A stretch of DNA of 64,000 nucleotides, taken from NCBI GenBank assembly GCA_035534295.1, contig DATLSE010000024.1, positions 20,517 through 84,516 of the forward strand. The letters are read 5' to 3'. A program made the translations under genes and the position numbers. Source of the DNA: DATKQJ01 sp035534295 (GTDB lineage: Bacteria > Chloroflexota > Dormibacteria > Dormibacterales > Dormibacteraceae). A model generated the notes under the pieces. It did no database searches and was not told the origin of the DNA. It was given only the letters and a program-made list of their open reading frames with translations. Below are positions 8,648 to 17,688 of this stretch, in pieces (the first letter of the stretch is position 1; every line of letters begins with the position of its first letter).

Positions 8648-8974
8648 TCCCGGATCGTAAGTCCCACCCCCAGTCCTAAAGCGTGCGACCGCAATGGGCG
8701 GCCTGGTGAGGACACCCTCCGCGATTCATGCCTCTACGGCATCTCGGCCGGCAGACCAAGCCTGCCGAGCTTGGCTTCGTAGGCACCGGCGCCACCCTCA
8801 GAGCAGGGGGGACGAACGGCCTCCGGGTTCACGGCCGGGCGGCAACCCTGGACCAGCACGCCTCGGCCCCAACCGCACCCCCCACCACCGGTTGCCGGAG
8901 CCAGGGCGGCTTCGACGACGCCCTGCGATTGGACTTCGGTCAGCGCCAAGCCGCCTCTTTATGAGGGGCCCTGG
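8648..8974. other. 327-bp non-coding gap with a SAM-riboswitch-like hairpin
   Basis: No convincing gene is present. On the plus strand 8800-8850 reads AGAG, then CAGGG (8804-8808) able to pair with CCCTG (8846-8850). Inside these, CGGCC (8817-8821) pairs with GGCCG (8833-8837), and GGCAACCC follows. This resembles the P2 and kink-turn part of SAM-I/SAM-IV riboswitches. I could not fold a convincing P3 or closing P1, and no plus-strand gene follows. Near the aminotransferase end, GGGGC and GCCCC arms on the minus strand could form a weak terminator. Confidence 0.25.
8654..8659 (-). promoter_or_regulatory. putative -10 for leaderless VOC-protein mRNA
   Basis: TACGAT lies 6 nt before GTG 8647 on the minus strand with no ribosome-binding sequence between them, matching the leaderless arrangement repeated elsewhere in the window. 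Confidence 0.45.
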
Positions 8975-10147
8975 TCAGCCCCTCGAAAGATGATGGCTGA
9001 TCCGCTCCAGCGCCTCCCTGAGATCGGCCTCCCCTTGCGTGTAGGCCAGGCGCAGGTATCCGGCACCGCCCTCACCGAAGGCGGTGCCGGGCAGAACCGC
9101 CACCCCGGCTAGGAGCAATTCCTCGGCCAGGAGGCGCTCATCGCGGCCCGTACCCTCGATGTTGGGAAACAGATAGAAGGCGCCGGCGGGCCGGCCGCAA
9201 CGGACGCCGGGAATCTGGTTCAAGCCCGCGAGCAGGAGGTCGCGACGTTGCCTGAAGGCGGCCACCATGCGCTCCACGGCCAGCTCTGAGCTGGGACTGC
9301 GCAGAGCCTCGATGGCCGCGATCTGGGTGAATGTGGCGGCACACGAGGCGGTGTTGATCATGAGCTTGGCGATCTGCTGGGCCAGGAGCGGGGGCGCGAC
9401 GGCGTAGCCCAGCCGCCAGCCGCACATGGCGTAGGTCTTGGACAGGCCGTCCATGAGCACGGTCCGCTCCGCCATGCCGGGCAGGGAGAGGATGGAGCGG
9501 TGCTCCTGGTCGTAGATCAGGTGGGAGTAGATCTCATCCGAGATCACGATCAGGTCCCGCTCCCGGGCCAAATCGGCGATCGCCTCGAGATCGGAGGCCG
9601 AGAGCACGCCCCCGGTGGGGTTGTGCGGGCTGTTGATCACGATGGCGCGGGTGCGGGGCCCGACCAGCGCCCTCAACTCCTCGAGGTCGATGCCGAAGCC
9701 CCGCTCCTCGCGCAGATGAAGTGCCACCGGCCGGCCGCCCAGGAAGCTGACCTGGCTGGCATAGGCGGGGTATCCGGGGTCGGGGACTATGACCTCGTCG
9801 CCGGGCTCGATCAGAGCCATGAGGGCGAACAGCGCGACGAATTTGGAACCCGGGGTCAACACGACGTGTTCGGGATCGATCTCGATTCCCGCGCGCGCAC
9901 CCACGGCCAGCGCCACGGCCGCGCGCGCCTCAGGCAGTCCGGCGGCGGGGGTGTAGTGGGTGTAGCCCGAGCGGATGGCCTCTACCCCGACCTCGGTGAT
10001 GTTGTCCGGAGTCTGGAAGTCGGGCTCTCCGATCTCCAGATGGATGATCCTGTGGCCCTCGGCCTCGAGCGCCCGAGCCCGGGCCAAGACCTCGAAAGCG
10101 CCCTCGGTTCCGAGCCGGTCCATGCGCCGGGCGAGTCGGATCGGCAC
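8975..10147 (-). CDS. class I/II pyridoxal-phosphate aminotransferase
   Basis: The fold-type I aminotransferase of about 390 residues is like aspartate or branched-chain-type enzymes of subgroup I-gamma. Visible are HLEIGEPDFQTP, the YTHYTPAAGLPEAR substrate loop, INSPHNPTGGV, the PLP-lysine motif DGLSKTYAMCGWRLGY and the C-terminal YLRLAYTQ with its carboxylate-binding Arg. The start is taken as GTG 10147, one base after the SDR stop; an internal ATG about 13 codons later is an alternative. It likely shares an mRNA with the SDR gene. Substrate specificity is open. Confidence 0.9.
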   Translation of the reverse strand: MPIRLARRMDRLGTEGAFEVLARARALEAEGHRIIHLEIGEPDFQTPDNITEVGVEAIRSGYTHYTPAAGLPEARAAVALAVGARAGIEIDPEHVVLTPGSKFVALFALMALIEPGDEVIVPDPGYPAYASQVSFLGGRPVALHLREERGFGIDLEELRALVGPRTRAIVINSPHNPTGGVLSASDLEAIADLARERDLIVISDEIYSHLIYDQEHRSILSLPGMAERTVLMDGLSKTYAMCGWRLGYAVAPPLLAQQIAKLMINTASCAATFTQIAAIEALRSPSSELAVERMVAAFRQRRDLLLAGLNQIPGVRCGRPAGAFYLFPNIEGTGRDERLLAEELLLAGVAVLPGTAFGEGGAGYLRLAYTQGEADLREALERISHHLSRG

Positions 10148-10148
10148 C

Positions 10149-10892
10149 TCAGTGGATGCCGAGCAGAGCGCCGCCGTCAACGCCCAGGGTCTGGCCGGTG
10201 ATGTACGCGGCCTGGACCGACGCCAGAAAAGCGCACGCGGCGCCGAACTCTTCCACGGTGCCGAAGCGCCGCATGGGCAGGTTCTCCCCCACCCCTTCCA
10301 ACGACTCGCCGTGAAGCTGGCGCAGGCGCTGGGTGAGAATGCCCTGCGGCGCCAGGTTGTTGACCGTCACGCCGGATGCGGCAACCTCAAAGCTCAGGCT
10401 CTTGGCCATGGCGGTGACGGCGGATCGGTAGGCGTTGGAAAGGATCAGGTTCCCGATCGGCTGCCGCACGGAGATCGAGGTGATGTTTATGATGCGCCCC
10501 CGCCCGCTCGACTTGAGCAGGCCCAGGGCGGCGCGGATCATGCGCACGGCGCTGACCAGCGTGAGCTGATGCGCCATCTCCCAGGCCTCGGGCGGGGTCG
10601 ACTCGAAGGTGCCCGGCGGCGGCCCGCCCGCGTTGCAGACCAGGATGTCGAGCCCCCCCAGCCGCTCAGCGGAGAAGGCCACGACGCGTTCAGGCTCCCC
10701 CGGCTGGGCCAGATCAGACGCGATCACCCCCTCGGCGCCCAGCTCCCGCCCGGTTCGCTCCAAGCGCTCCGCATCGCGCGCACAGAGGACCACGCGGGCA
10801 CCCTCGGCCGCCAGCGCCGCCGCGCAAGCCCGCCCCAGACCGGTGCTGGAGGCGGTGACGAGGGCCCGAGTGGAGCTAAGCCCGAGGTCCAC
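10149..10892 (-). CDS. short-chain dehydrogenase/reductase (FabG-like)
   Basis: This Rossmann-fold NAD(P)-dependent oxidoreductase of about 247 residues has the cofactor loop TASSTGLGRAC, VCNAGGPPPG and a C-terminal GQTLGVDGGAL. The usual catalytic Tyr-x3-Lys is altered: the sequence is SNAYRSAVTAMAK, so the Lys position is Val. This is seen in a subgroup of FabG-like proteins with uncertain chemistry. I chose GTG 10892, preceded by GAGGGGG, rather than the longer open frame to 10916. Confidence 0.87.
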   Translation of the reverse strand: MDLGLSSTRALVTASSTGLGRACAAALAAEGARVVLCARDAERLERTGRELGAEGVIASDLAQPGEPERVVAFSAERLGGLDILVCNAGGPPPGTFESTPPEAWEMAHQLTLVSAVRMIRAALGLLKSSGRGRIINITSISVRQPIGNLILSNAYRSAVTAMAKSLSFEVAASGVTVNNLAPQGILTQRLRQLHGESLEGVGENLPMRRFGTVEEFGAACAFLASVQAAYITGQTLGVDGGALLGIH

Positions 10893-10961
10893 CGACCCCC
10901 TCTGTCCCGCGCGCAACCGATGCCATTCCGATAGCGTATCCGTCCGGGCCGGCCGAGGATT

Positions 10962-12617
10962 TCACCCGGCGCTGCTGACGTACCAGGAGGTGACGTGAGC
11001 AAAGCGGTCGGAGGGATCCACCACGGGGTCGATCGTCACCCCCCGGATGCGGCGCGAGACGACGTAGATGTAGTGGGGCTCGAACAGGAACACGGCCGGC
11101 GCGGACGCGCTCATCAGGCTCTGAAAGTCGACGTACGCGGCCTCGCGGTTGGGACGGTCGTTCCACGGCGATGCCCGCCCGTCCTCGAGGTCCTTGTCGA
11201 TCAGGTCCTGGTCAGGATTGAGGGCGCTGGCGAAGTTGACGCTGCCCGCCGGGGCCCCCGAGTGCCACAGGCTGTACTGATCGGGGTCGGGACCGTTGTC
11301 GAAGGCGGCCAGGGCCAGCTGGTAGTCCTTGGGCTGCAGATAGACGCTGACCAGATCTGAGGCCGCCACCGGCTCGACCTTGACCTCCACGCCGACCCGC
11401 TTCAACTGCTGGGCCACGGCGTCGGCGACCTGCAGGTATGGATATCCGTCGGCCGTGACCAGACTGAGCGATAAGACCTGACCCGCCTTCTGGAGCAGCC
11501 CGGTGCTCGGGTTGACGCTCCAACCGGCGGCGGCGAAGTCGGCTCGGGCCCGGGTCAGATCAAATGGGTTGGCTCCCGACACCTTGGAGTTGTACGCCCA
11601 ACTGCTGGGCGGGATGGGCCCCGGGGCAGGGTCGGCGTGGCCACCCAGCACGCTGTTGACGATGGCGCCGCGGTCGATCGACTCGGCCAGCGCCAGGCGG
11701 ACCGACGTGGGGGTGAAATAGTTCTGATTGGCGGGGGTCAGATTGAGCAGGATGGCCGCAAAGCTGAAGCTCTGGCGCTCAAAGATCTGGAGATCGGGGC
11801 GCTTGGCCAGGCTGGCCAGCTGAGGAGGCTGGAGCGCGCCCACCGCGTCTGCCGCCCCCCGGGAGACGGCGCTGACGGCGTCGGCCAGGCTCGGGTAACC
11901 GTTCATGACGAAGGAGTCAAGATAGGGCGCCGGCCGTGCCCGGGGATTGCGAACCAGGCGCACCGTGCGCCGGTCGGGGGAGATCGACGCGACCCGGAAG
12001 GGACCGGTTCCGATGGCGGCCGCGTTGCTGTGCAGATCCGACGCCATGGCCGTCACGGGGACGGAGGAGAAGAGATGCTCAGGGATTATGCCCTGGCGCA
12101 GGGTGAGTGGAAAGGAGGCCAGAGGAGCCTTGAGCGTGAAGCGCACCTGATCGGGTGCCACCCGGGTGACGGTGACGTTCTTCCAATACTGGGCCGAGGG
12201 ATCGGTGTAGGCCGGGTTCTGCAGCACCCCGAAGGTGAACATGACGTCATCGGCGCTGAACGCGACTCCGTCGGCCCAGCGCACACCGGATCGGATGGTG
12301 AAGGTGTAGCTCAGCTGATCGGCGGACTCCACCCAGGAGCTGGCCAGAACCGGAATCGGGCGCTGCCGGGCGTCGACGCCAACCAGGCCCTGATAGACCA
12401 GGCTGTCGATGTCGCGATCGTTGTCGTCGGTCTCAAAAAGGGGGTTCAGGTGGCCCACCGAGCCCACCATGGCCTCGATCATGCTGCCCCCCCGACTGGG
12501 CGTGGGCTTCGCCCCCGGCACCCCCGGCATGACGGGGGGCCGCAGGCCGCAGGCGCTGAGCAGCAGCAGCGCCAGGAGCGGAATTAGAGCGAGGCGGGAG
12601 CGTCCGATCGCCCGCAG
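10962..12617 (-). CDS. oligopeptide/dipeptide ABC transporter substrate-binding lipoprotein
   Basis: A family 5 extracellular solute-binding protein. It contains the repeated family blocks LVYQGLVGVD, YTFTIRSGVRWADG, DVMFTFGVL, GTGPFRVAS and RLALAESIDRGAIV. The first ATG (12530) leaves out an in-frame hydrophobic stretch ending LLLLSAC-G (12546-12600), a textbook lipoprotein signal with lipobox Cys. No ATG, GTG or TTG lies between that stretch and the upstream stop at 12660. A CTG at 12617, two bases after the secG stop, would give an ideal signal of about 23 residues and a mature lipoprotein of about 530. No permease or ATPase genes adjoin, so the transport partner is unknown. Confidence 0.85.
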   Translation of the reverse strand: MRAIGRSRLALIPLLALLLLSACGLRPPVMPGVPGAKPTPSRGGSMIEAMVGSVGHLNPLFETDDNDRDIDSLVYQGLVGVDARQRPIPVLASSWVESADQLSYTFTIRSGVRWADGVAFSADDVMFTFGVLQNPAYTDPSAQYWKNVTVTRVAPDQVRFTLKAPLASFPLTLRQGIIPEHLFSSVPVTAMASDLHSNAAAIGTGPFRVASISPDRRTVRLVRNPRARPAPYLDSFVMNGYPSLADAVSAVSRGAADAVGALQPPQLASLAKRPDLQIFERQSFSFAAILLNLTPANQNYFTPTSVRLALAESIDRGAIVNSVLGGHADPAPGPIPPSSWAYNSKVSGANPFDLTRARADFAAAGWSVNPSTGLLQKAGQVLSLSLVTADGYPYLQVADAVAQQLKRVGVEVKVEPVAASDLVSVYLQPKDYQLALAAFDNGPDPDQYSLWHSGAPAGSVNFASALNPDQDLIDKDLEDGRASPWNDRPNREAAYVDFQSLMSASAPAVFLFEPHYIYVVSRRIRGVTIDPVVDPSDRFAHVTSWYVSSAG

Positions 12618-12618
12618 A

Positions 12619-12876
12619 CTACTTGAGGTGATAGTTGGCCCAGATGTTGGCGACCGAGATCAAAAAGAACGCCCCGGTCAGAACCCAGGTCGTGTAGTAG
12701 ACCTGGCGCTCCAATCCGCGCCGCGTCCTGTATCCCCCGCCCAGACCACCATCGCCGCCGCCGATGGTCCCCCCCAGGCCGGTCGCCTTGGGGGTCTGGA
12801 TCAGGACTGACACCGTGAGCAGGATCGCCGTCGCCACCTCGAGTATCACCAGGACGTGATTGATCGTCGCGTTCAT
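12619..12876 (-). CDS. secG: protein translocase subunit SecG
   Basis: The 85-residue protein has two hydrophobic helices (about 8-25 and 62-80) joined by a loop containing LIQTPKATGLGG and a glycine-rich stretch. That is SecG architecture with its conserved loop; SecG assists SecYE-dependent export. The start ATG follows TAGACT by nine bases. Its position close to tpiA-pgk-gap is the common one in Gram-positive-type genomes, although sodA lies between. Confidence 0.88.
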   Translation of the reverse strand: MNATINHVLVILEVATAILLTVSVLIQTPKATGLGGTIGGGDGGLGGGYRTRRGLERQVYYTTWVLTGAFFLISVANIWANYHLK

Positions 12877-12933
12877 GGTTTCACGAGTCTAGCGGGAGGC
12901 GACCCCCGGGGCCCCCTCCCGCCACATCCTGGG

Positions 12934-13536
12934 CTATCCCGCCAGGCGCTGGTTGACGCCGTTCCAGTTGATGGTGTTGAACCAGGCGTCGAGGTAGTCG
13001 GCGCGCTTGTTCTGGTACTTGAGGTAGTACGCGTGCTCCCAAACGTCCACGCCCAGAACCGGCACCCCGCCCTCCGAGATCGGGTTGTCCTGGTTGGCGA
13101 AGCCCTTGATGGTGAGCTTGCCCTGGGCCAGATAGGCCCAGGCCCAGCCGCTGCCGAACTGAGCCAGCGCAGCCGCCTTGAGCTGGGCCTTGAAGGTGGC
13201 GTAGTCGGAGAAGGCGTCGGTGATGGCGGTGGCGGCGGCGCCCGACGGCTCCCCCCCACCCTGGGGTCCGATCACGGTCCAGAAGATGGAGTGATTGAAA
13301 TGGCCCCCGCCGTTGTTGCGCACCGCGGTCCGGATGTCGTCGGGCACCGAGGCCAGGTCGGCCAGCAACTGCTCGACGCTGCGCGAGGCAAGCTCAGGAT
13401 GCTTGTCGATGGCCGCGTTCAGATTGGCGACGTAGGTGGCGTGGTGTCCATCGTGGTGCACCTGCATGGTCCGAGCGTCGATGTGCGGCTCCAGGGCTGA
13501 GAAGTCGTAAGCCAGGGCGGGAAGTTCAAAGGGCAT
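12934..13536 (-). CDS. sodA: superoxide dismutase, Mn-type
   Basis: It dismutates superoxide to O2 and H2O2. The 200-residue chain has the metal ligands in HHDGHHATYV, GGGHFNHSIFW and DVWEHAYYL. The residues GGH before the second ligand and NQDNPI at about 155 match manganese rather than iron enzymes, which carry Gln earlier; cambialistic activity cannot be excluded. There is no signal peptide, so it is cytosolic. A strong AGGAGG precedes the ATG, and TAGAAA may be its -10. Confidence 0.94.
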   Translation of the reverse strand: MPFELPALAYDFSALEPHIDARTMQVHHDGHHATYVANLNAAIDKHPELASRSVEQLLADLASVPDDIRTAVRNNGGGHFNHSIFWTVIGPQGGGEPSGAAATAITDAFSDYATFKAQLKAAALAQFGSGWAWAYLAQGKLTIKGFANQDNPISEGGVPVLGVDVWEHAYYLKYQNKRADYLDAWFNTINWNGVNQRLAG

Positions 13537-13606
13537 CGTGATTCCTCCTTGTTTTCTAGCGGACGGCCGGGAGACACCGCACCGGCCCGAACGAACTGAC
13601 TCCAGC

Positions 13607-14392
13607 TTAGGTGCCTCGACCGGCTCCGTAGACCTCGGCCACGATCTCGATCATGGCCGAGAACTCGCCGGCGTTGAGGCTAGCGCTGCCCACCAGGCAG
13701 CCGTCGCACCAGGGAAGCTCCACGTAGGAGCCGACGGTGGCGCGACTAACACTGCCGCCGTAGAGGACGCGCAGGCGCGCCGCGGCCCCGGCCCCGAGCA
13801 GCTCGCTCGCGTGATTCCGCACCAGTCGCATCATGCGATACGCGTGCTCGGGCTCAGCGTTGCGCCCGGTCCCGATCGCCCAGAGCGGCTCATAGGCGAA
13901 GAGCAGGCGCGGGGAGTCGTCCGCGGCCACCTCGGCCAGCGCGGCGCGGACCTGACGCGAGACCACCGCCTCGGCCTCCCCGGCGGCGAGTTCCGACTCG
14001 GATTCGCCCACGCAAACGATGGTGGTGAGCTGGCAGGCCAGGGCGGCGCCGGTCTTCCGCGCCACCATCTCGTCGGTCTCCAAGAAGAGCCGGCGCCGCT
14101 CACTGTGGCCGACGATGACCCAGGGGCACCAATCCTTCAGCATGGCGGCCGATACCTCGCCGGTGAAGGCGCCGGAGGCCTCCCAATAGCAGTCCTGCGC
14201 ACCAAGCTCGATCGGACCGTCGGCCAGCAGCTCAGACACGCCCAGTAGCCAGGGGAAGGGCGGGAAGACCGCCACCTGGACCTGGTCCTGGCGCTCGCGC
14301 GCCGCCGCCTCCACCCCCCGCACCAGATCGAGAGCGGCGCCCGCACTGGTCGGATTGAGCTTCCAGTTGGCCGCCAGCAGGGCCCGGCTCAC
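13607..14392 (-). CDS. tpiA: triosephosphate isomerase
   Basis: It interconverts dihydroxyacetone phosphate and glyceraldehyde 3-phosphate. Catalytic residues are visible in ANWKLN (Lys), VGHSERRR (His) and AYEPLWAIGTGR (Glu plus mobile loop), and LYGGSV binds phosphate. The length of 261 residues is normal. The start overlaps the pgk stop by 4 bp, so it belongs to the gap-pgk-tpiA glycolytic operon. Confidence 0.97.
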   Translation of the reverse strand: MSRALLAANWKLNPTSAGAALDLVRGVEAAARERQDQVQVAVFPPFPWLLGVSELLADGPIELGAQDCYWEASGAFTGEVSAAMLKDWCPWVIVGHSERRRLFLETDEMVARKTGAALACQLTTIVCVGESESELAAGEAEAVVSRQVRAALAEVAADDSPRLLFAYEPLWAIGTGRNAEPEHAYRMMRLVRNHASELLGAGAAARLRVLYGGSVSRATVGSYVELPWCDGCLVGSASLNAGEFSAMIEIVAEVYGAGRGT

Positions 14393-15579
14393 ACCACCTC
14401 CGCGGTCGCGTCGGCTTCGCGCAGAATGGCTACTCCAGGCAGCTCGCGCCCCTCCATGTATTCAAGCGTCGCCCCCCCTCCGGTGCTGACGTGGGAGAAG
14501 CGTGGGCTGAGTCCGAGCAGCTTGACGGCTGCGTCGGTGTCGCCGCCCCCGACCAGCGAGTAGGCCCCAGAGGCGATCACGGCCTCGGCCAGCAACCTGG
14601 TGCCGGAGCGGAACTCGGCGATCTCGAACATGCCGGGAGGACCGTTCCAGACCACCGTGGCGGCGCCCTGCAGAGAGCGGCGGAAGACCTCGGCGCTGGC
14701 GGGACCCGAATCGAGGATGCTCCATCCGGCCGGAATCGCGTCTACGGCCAGGACACGCGTCGCCGCCCCCGGCTCGGCGTGCTCGGCGCAGATCGCGTCC
14801 ACCGGCAGCACCAGCTTGTCTCCGGCCTGGTCGCTCACCTCGCGAGCCTCCTGGGCGAGATCTGATTCCACCAGGCTCGAGCCCACCTGGAGGCCACGGG
14901 CCAGAAAGAAGGTGTTGGACATCGCGCCCACCACGAGCAGGCGATCCACGCACGGCAGCAGATGGCTCAGCACGCCGAGCTTGGACGAGATCTTGGCCCC
15001 GCCCACGATCGCGACCAACGGCCGCTGGGGCTGGTCCAGGGCCCGATGCAACGCCTCCAGTTCCGCCAGCATCAGATCCCCGGCGTAGGCGGGAAGGTGG
15101 CGCGCCACGCCCACGACGGAGGCGTGAGCGCGATGCGAGGTACCGAAGGCATCGTTGACGAAGACGTCAGCCAGATCGGCCAACGCGCGGGCGAACTCGG
15201 GCTCGTCAGCCTCCTCCCCGGGGTGGAAGCGCACATTCTCCAGTAGCACCAGCTGGCCCGGCTCGAGCCCGGCGACCGCGGCCTCGGCCGCCGGCCCCAC
15301 GCAGTCCTGAGCCAGTCCGACGGGTAGCCCTAACAGCTGACTCAGCCGTTCGGCTACAGGACGCAGGGAGAGCCCAGCCTCGGGTTTACCCGCGGGCCGG
15401 CCCAGATGGGAGGCGATGACGACGCGCGCTCCCCGCTCCGAGAGGTCACGCAGTGTGGGCAGGCAGGCCACCAGCCGGCTGTCGTCCTCCAGCCGGCCCT
15501 GGGTCAGGGGCACGTTCAGGTCCTCGCGCACCAGCACCCGCTTGCCCGTCACCGCCACAGTGCGGATGGACGCCTTCAT
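14389..15579 (-). CDS. pgk: phosphoglycerate kinase
   Basis: This ATP-forming step of glycolysis has 396 residues. Signatures are VREDLNVPL near the N-terminus, SHLGRPAG, GGAKISSKLGVL, and the nucleotide-binding GGGDTDAAV near the C-terminus. It lies 16 bp after gap and overlaps tpiA, so the three genes are probably co-expressed. Confidence 0.97.
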   Translation of the reverse strand: MKASIRTVAVTGKRVLVREDLNVPLTQGRLEDDSRLVACLPTLRDLSERGARVVIASHLGRPAGKPEAGLSLRPVAERLSQLLGLPVGLAQDCVGPAAEAAVAGLEPGQLVLLENVRFHPGEEADEPEFARALADLADVFVNDAFGTSHRAHASVVGVARHLPAYAGDLMLAELEALHRALDQPQRPLVAIVGGAKISSKLGVLSHLLPCVDRLLVVGAMSNTFFLARGLQVGSSLVESDLAQEAREVSDQAGDKLVLPVDAICAEHAEPGAATRVLAVDAIPAGWSILDSGPASAEVFRRSLQGAATVVWNGPPGMFEIAEFRSGTRLLAEAVIASGAYSLVGGGDTDAAVKLLGLSPRFSHVSTGGGATLEYMEGRELPGVAILREADATAEVV

Positions 15580-15595
15580 AACCGTCGCGCCGGGG

Positions 15596-16606
15596 CTACA
15601 GCTGCGACGCCATGTGGCCGACGAGATCCACCATGCGGCAGCTGAAGCCCCACTCGTTGTCGTACCAGGAGACCACCTTGGCCGAGCGCTCTCCCAGGCT
15701 CAAGGTGAGAGCGCTGTCAACGATTGAGGAGTGGGAATCGCCCTTGAAATCGGAGGAGACGAGGGCCTCATTGGACACCTTCAGCACCCCTTTAAGGTAT
15801 CCGCTCTGGGCCGCCTCAAACGCCTGGTTGATGGCGTCAGGATTGGCCGCGCGCTCGAGCTCCACGGTCAGATCGAGGACGGAGACGTCGAGCAGTGGTA
15901 CCCGGAAGGCCATCCCGACGAAGCGTCCGGCCAGGTCCGGTAGGACCTCGGCCACCGCCCGGTTGGCGCCGGTGGAGGTGGGGATGATGTTGTCCGCCGC
16001 GGCCCGAGCACGGCGCAGGTCGTGGTGGGGTAGGTCCTGAAGCCGCTGGTCGGCGGTGTAGGCGTGGATGGTCGTCATCATTCCCCGGGCCACGCCGAAG
16101 GAATCGTTTAAGACCTTGACCAGGGGCACCAGGCAGTTGGTGGTGCAGCTGCCGTTGGACACCACGCTGTGACGCTCGGGATCGTAACCGAGGTGGTTGA
16201 CGCCGAAGACGACGGTGTAGTCCTGGTTCGTGGCGGGAGCCGAGATGATGACCTTGCGCGCCCCCCCGGCATCAATGTGGACTCGCGCCTTGTTGGCATC
16301 GGTGAACAGGCCGGTGGACTCGATCACGATGTCCACGCCCAGATCTCGCCAGGGCAGCCGGGCGGGATCCCGCTCGGAGAGGAATCGAACCGCTCGCTGG
16401 CCGACCTTGATCACGTCCCCATCGCTGCCCACCTCGGGTCCGAAGGTGCCCAGAGCGGTGTCGTGCTTGAGCAGGTGGGCGAAGACGGACGCCTCACCAA
16501 GATCGTTCACCGCCACTACCTCGATCTCCGGATTGCGATCACTGGCGGCTCGGAAGATATTGCGTCCGATCCGGCCGAAACCGTTGATTCCGACCCTAAT
16601 CGACAT
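15596..16606 (-). CDS. gap: glyceraldehyde-3-phosphate dehydrogenase
   Basis: The NAD-dependent glycolytic enzyme has 336 residues. Seen are INGFGRIGRN (Rossmann loop), the nucleophile motif SNGSCTTNCLVPL at about 150 and WYDNEWGFSCRMVDL at the C-terminus. The open frame runs to 16666, but MSIRVGINGFGRIGRN fixes the ATG at 16606, preceded by GGGAGG. The first 11 bases overlap the end of whiA. Confidence 0.97.
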   Translation of the reverse strand: MSIRVGINGFGRIGRNIFRAASDRNPEIEVVAVNDLGEASVFAHLLKHDTALGTFGPEVGSDGDVIKVGQRAVRFLSERDPARLPWRDLGVDIVIESTGLFTDANKARVHIDAGGARKVIISAPATNQDYTVVFGVNHLGYDPERHSVVSNGSCTTNCLVPLVKVLNDSFGVARGMMTTIHAYTADQRLQDLPHHDLRRARAAADNIIPTSTGANRAVAEVLPDLAGRFVGMAFRVPLLDVSVLDLTVELERAANPDAINQAFEAAQSGYLKGVLKVSNEALVSSDFKGDSHSSIVDSALTLSLGERSAKVVSWYDNEWGFSCRMVDLVGHMASQL

Positions 16607-17618
16607 CCCTGCCTCCCTGCACTGTGACGGCCCGATCCGGCCTCCGGCCGGATTGATCGGGACCATATGTTAGGGGCCCGGGCACCGCGGCTGTTCGGCT
16701 CCGTCGTCCGGGCTCTGCGGCCAGCTCGAGCAGGCGCCGAAGCCGGTGGTTGGCGGCCGACCGGCTCAGCCCCAGACGCCGCGCGAGCTCGGCCAGAGTG
16801 GCGTCGGGATGGCTCCTTCGAGCCCGGGCGGCAGCGCGCAGCGCCGGGCTGAGCCGCTCCATCCGCCCCGCCGCCTCGAGCTGATCGATGGCGGCCAGCT
16901 GCCGACTCGATGAGGCCACGGTCTTGGCGATGTTCGCGGTCTCGAAGTTGAGCTGGCGGTTGACCGCGCCCGAGAGCTCCCGCAGCACCCGCGTCTTCTC
17001 GAACTCGATCACGGCCCGGCTGGCGCCGATCACGGAGAGCAGGTGCACGATGCCGTCACCGTCCTTCAAGTAGAGAAGGGGCTGGCCCGCGCGCACGCCG
17101 GCGCGGACCGGCACCCCCCGTTCCTTCAGCAGTCGGCTCAGACCGCGGCTCCAGGCCGGGCTGGGCGGACTCAGTTCCAGGTGGTAGGCCGCGGTGGGGG
17201 AACTGACCGAGCCGCAGCCCAGGAAGAAGGCGCGCAATACCGCCTTCTGATCGCACCCGCGCTCGGGCATCTGCTCCTCCCGGCCCGGACCGAACAGCTC
17301 TGCCAGGGGCGCGTCCAGGACCAGATCGACTCGGAACGAGTCCTGGTGAGCACCGGCTGAGCGCAGGAAGCTAACCTCCACTCCCCCCCGCGCATGCGCC
17401 AGTCGCACCAGCTTGCGGGCAATCCCGTTGGGCAACCGCTCGAGCCGCGCCGACAGTCCCTGGGAGGTCTGTTCCAGGTGCCCGCGGCAGGCGTGGAAAA
17501 GTCCGGCCAGCTCGTGCTCCTGGCAGTGGCTGCGGGCCGGGGTGAACTGAGCCAGTTCGGCCTTGACCTCGCTCGAAAATGAGATCGCTCGACCTCCAAC
17601 GTCACCCGCCGCCGTCAC
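16596..17618 (-). CDS. whiA: WhiA-like DNA-binding regulator
   Basis: WhiA proteins combine a degenerate LAGLIDADG-like N-terminal domain with a C-terminal helix-turn-helix and act in sporulation or cell-division control. Here SFSSEVKAELA starts the homology, RAFFLGCGSVSSP is the LAGLIDADG-like core, and NFETANIAKTVASSSRQL with LAELARRLGLSRSAANHRLRRL is the HTH region. I chose GTG 17618, which has GGAGG six bases upstream, giving 340 residues; the family Met would fall on an ATC 13 codons later, also after GGAGG. The usual partners rapZ and yvcK are not adjacent: a RapZ relative is 4 kb away and YvcK is absent. Confidence 0.9.
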   Translation of the reverse strand: MTAAGDVGGRAISFSSEVKAELAQFTPARSHCQEHELAGLFHACRGHLEQTSQGLSARLERLPNGIARKLVRLAHARGGVEVSFLRSAGAHQDSFRVDLVLDAPLAELFGPGREEQMPERGCDQKAVLRAFFLGCGSVSSPTAAYHLELSPPSPAWSRGLSRLLKERGVPVRAGVRAGQPLLYLKDGDGIVHLLSVIGASRAVIEFEKTRVLRELSGAVNRQLNFETANIAKTVASSSRQLAAIDQLEAAGRMERLSPALRAAARARRSHPDATLAELARRLGLSRSAANHRLRRLLELAAEPGRRSRTAAVPGPLTYGPDQSGRRPDRAVTVQGGRDVD

Positions 17619-17675
17619 CCGCCACCTCCAGTGTATCGGGGCCGCAAGGGCCCGGTCGGGGTGCGATAGGTGCGC

Positions 17676-17681
17676 CATAAT
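17676..17681 (+). promoter_or_regulatory. putative -10 for leaderless E1-alpha mRNA
   Basis: CATAAT lies 7 nt before ATG 17689 with no Shine-Dalgarno, so transcription probably begins at or next to the A of the start codon. Confidence 0.5.
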
Positions 17682-17688
17682 CTGGCCC

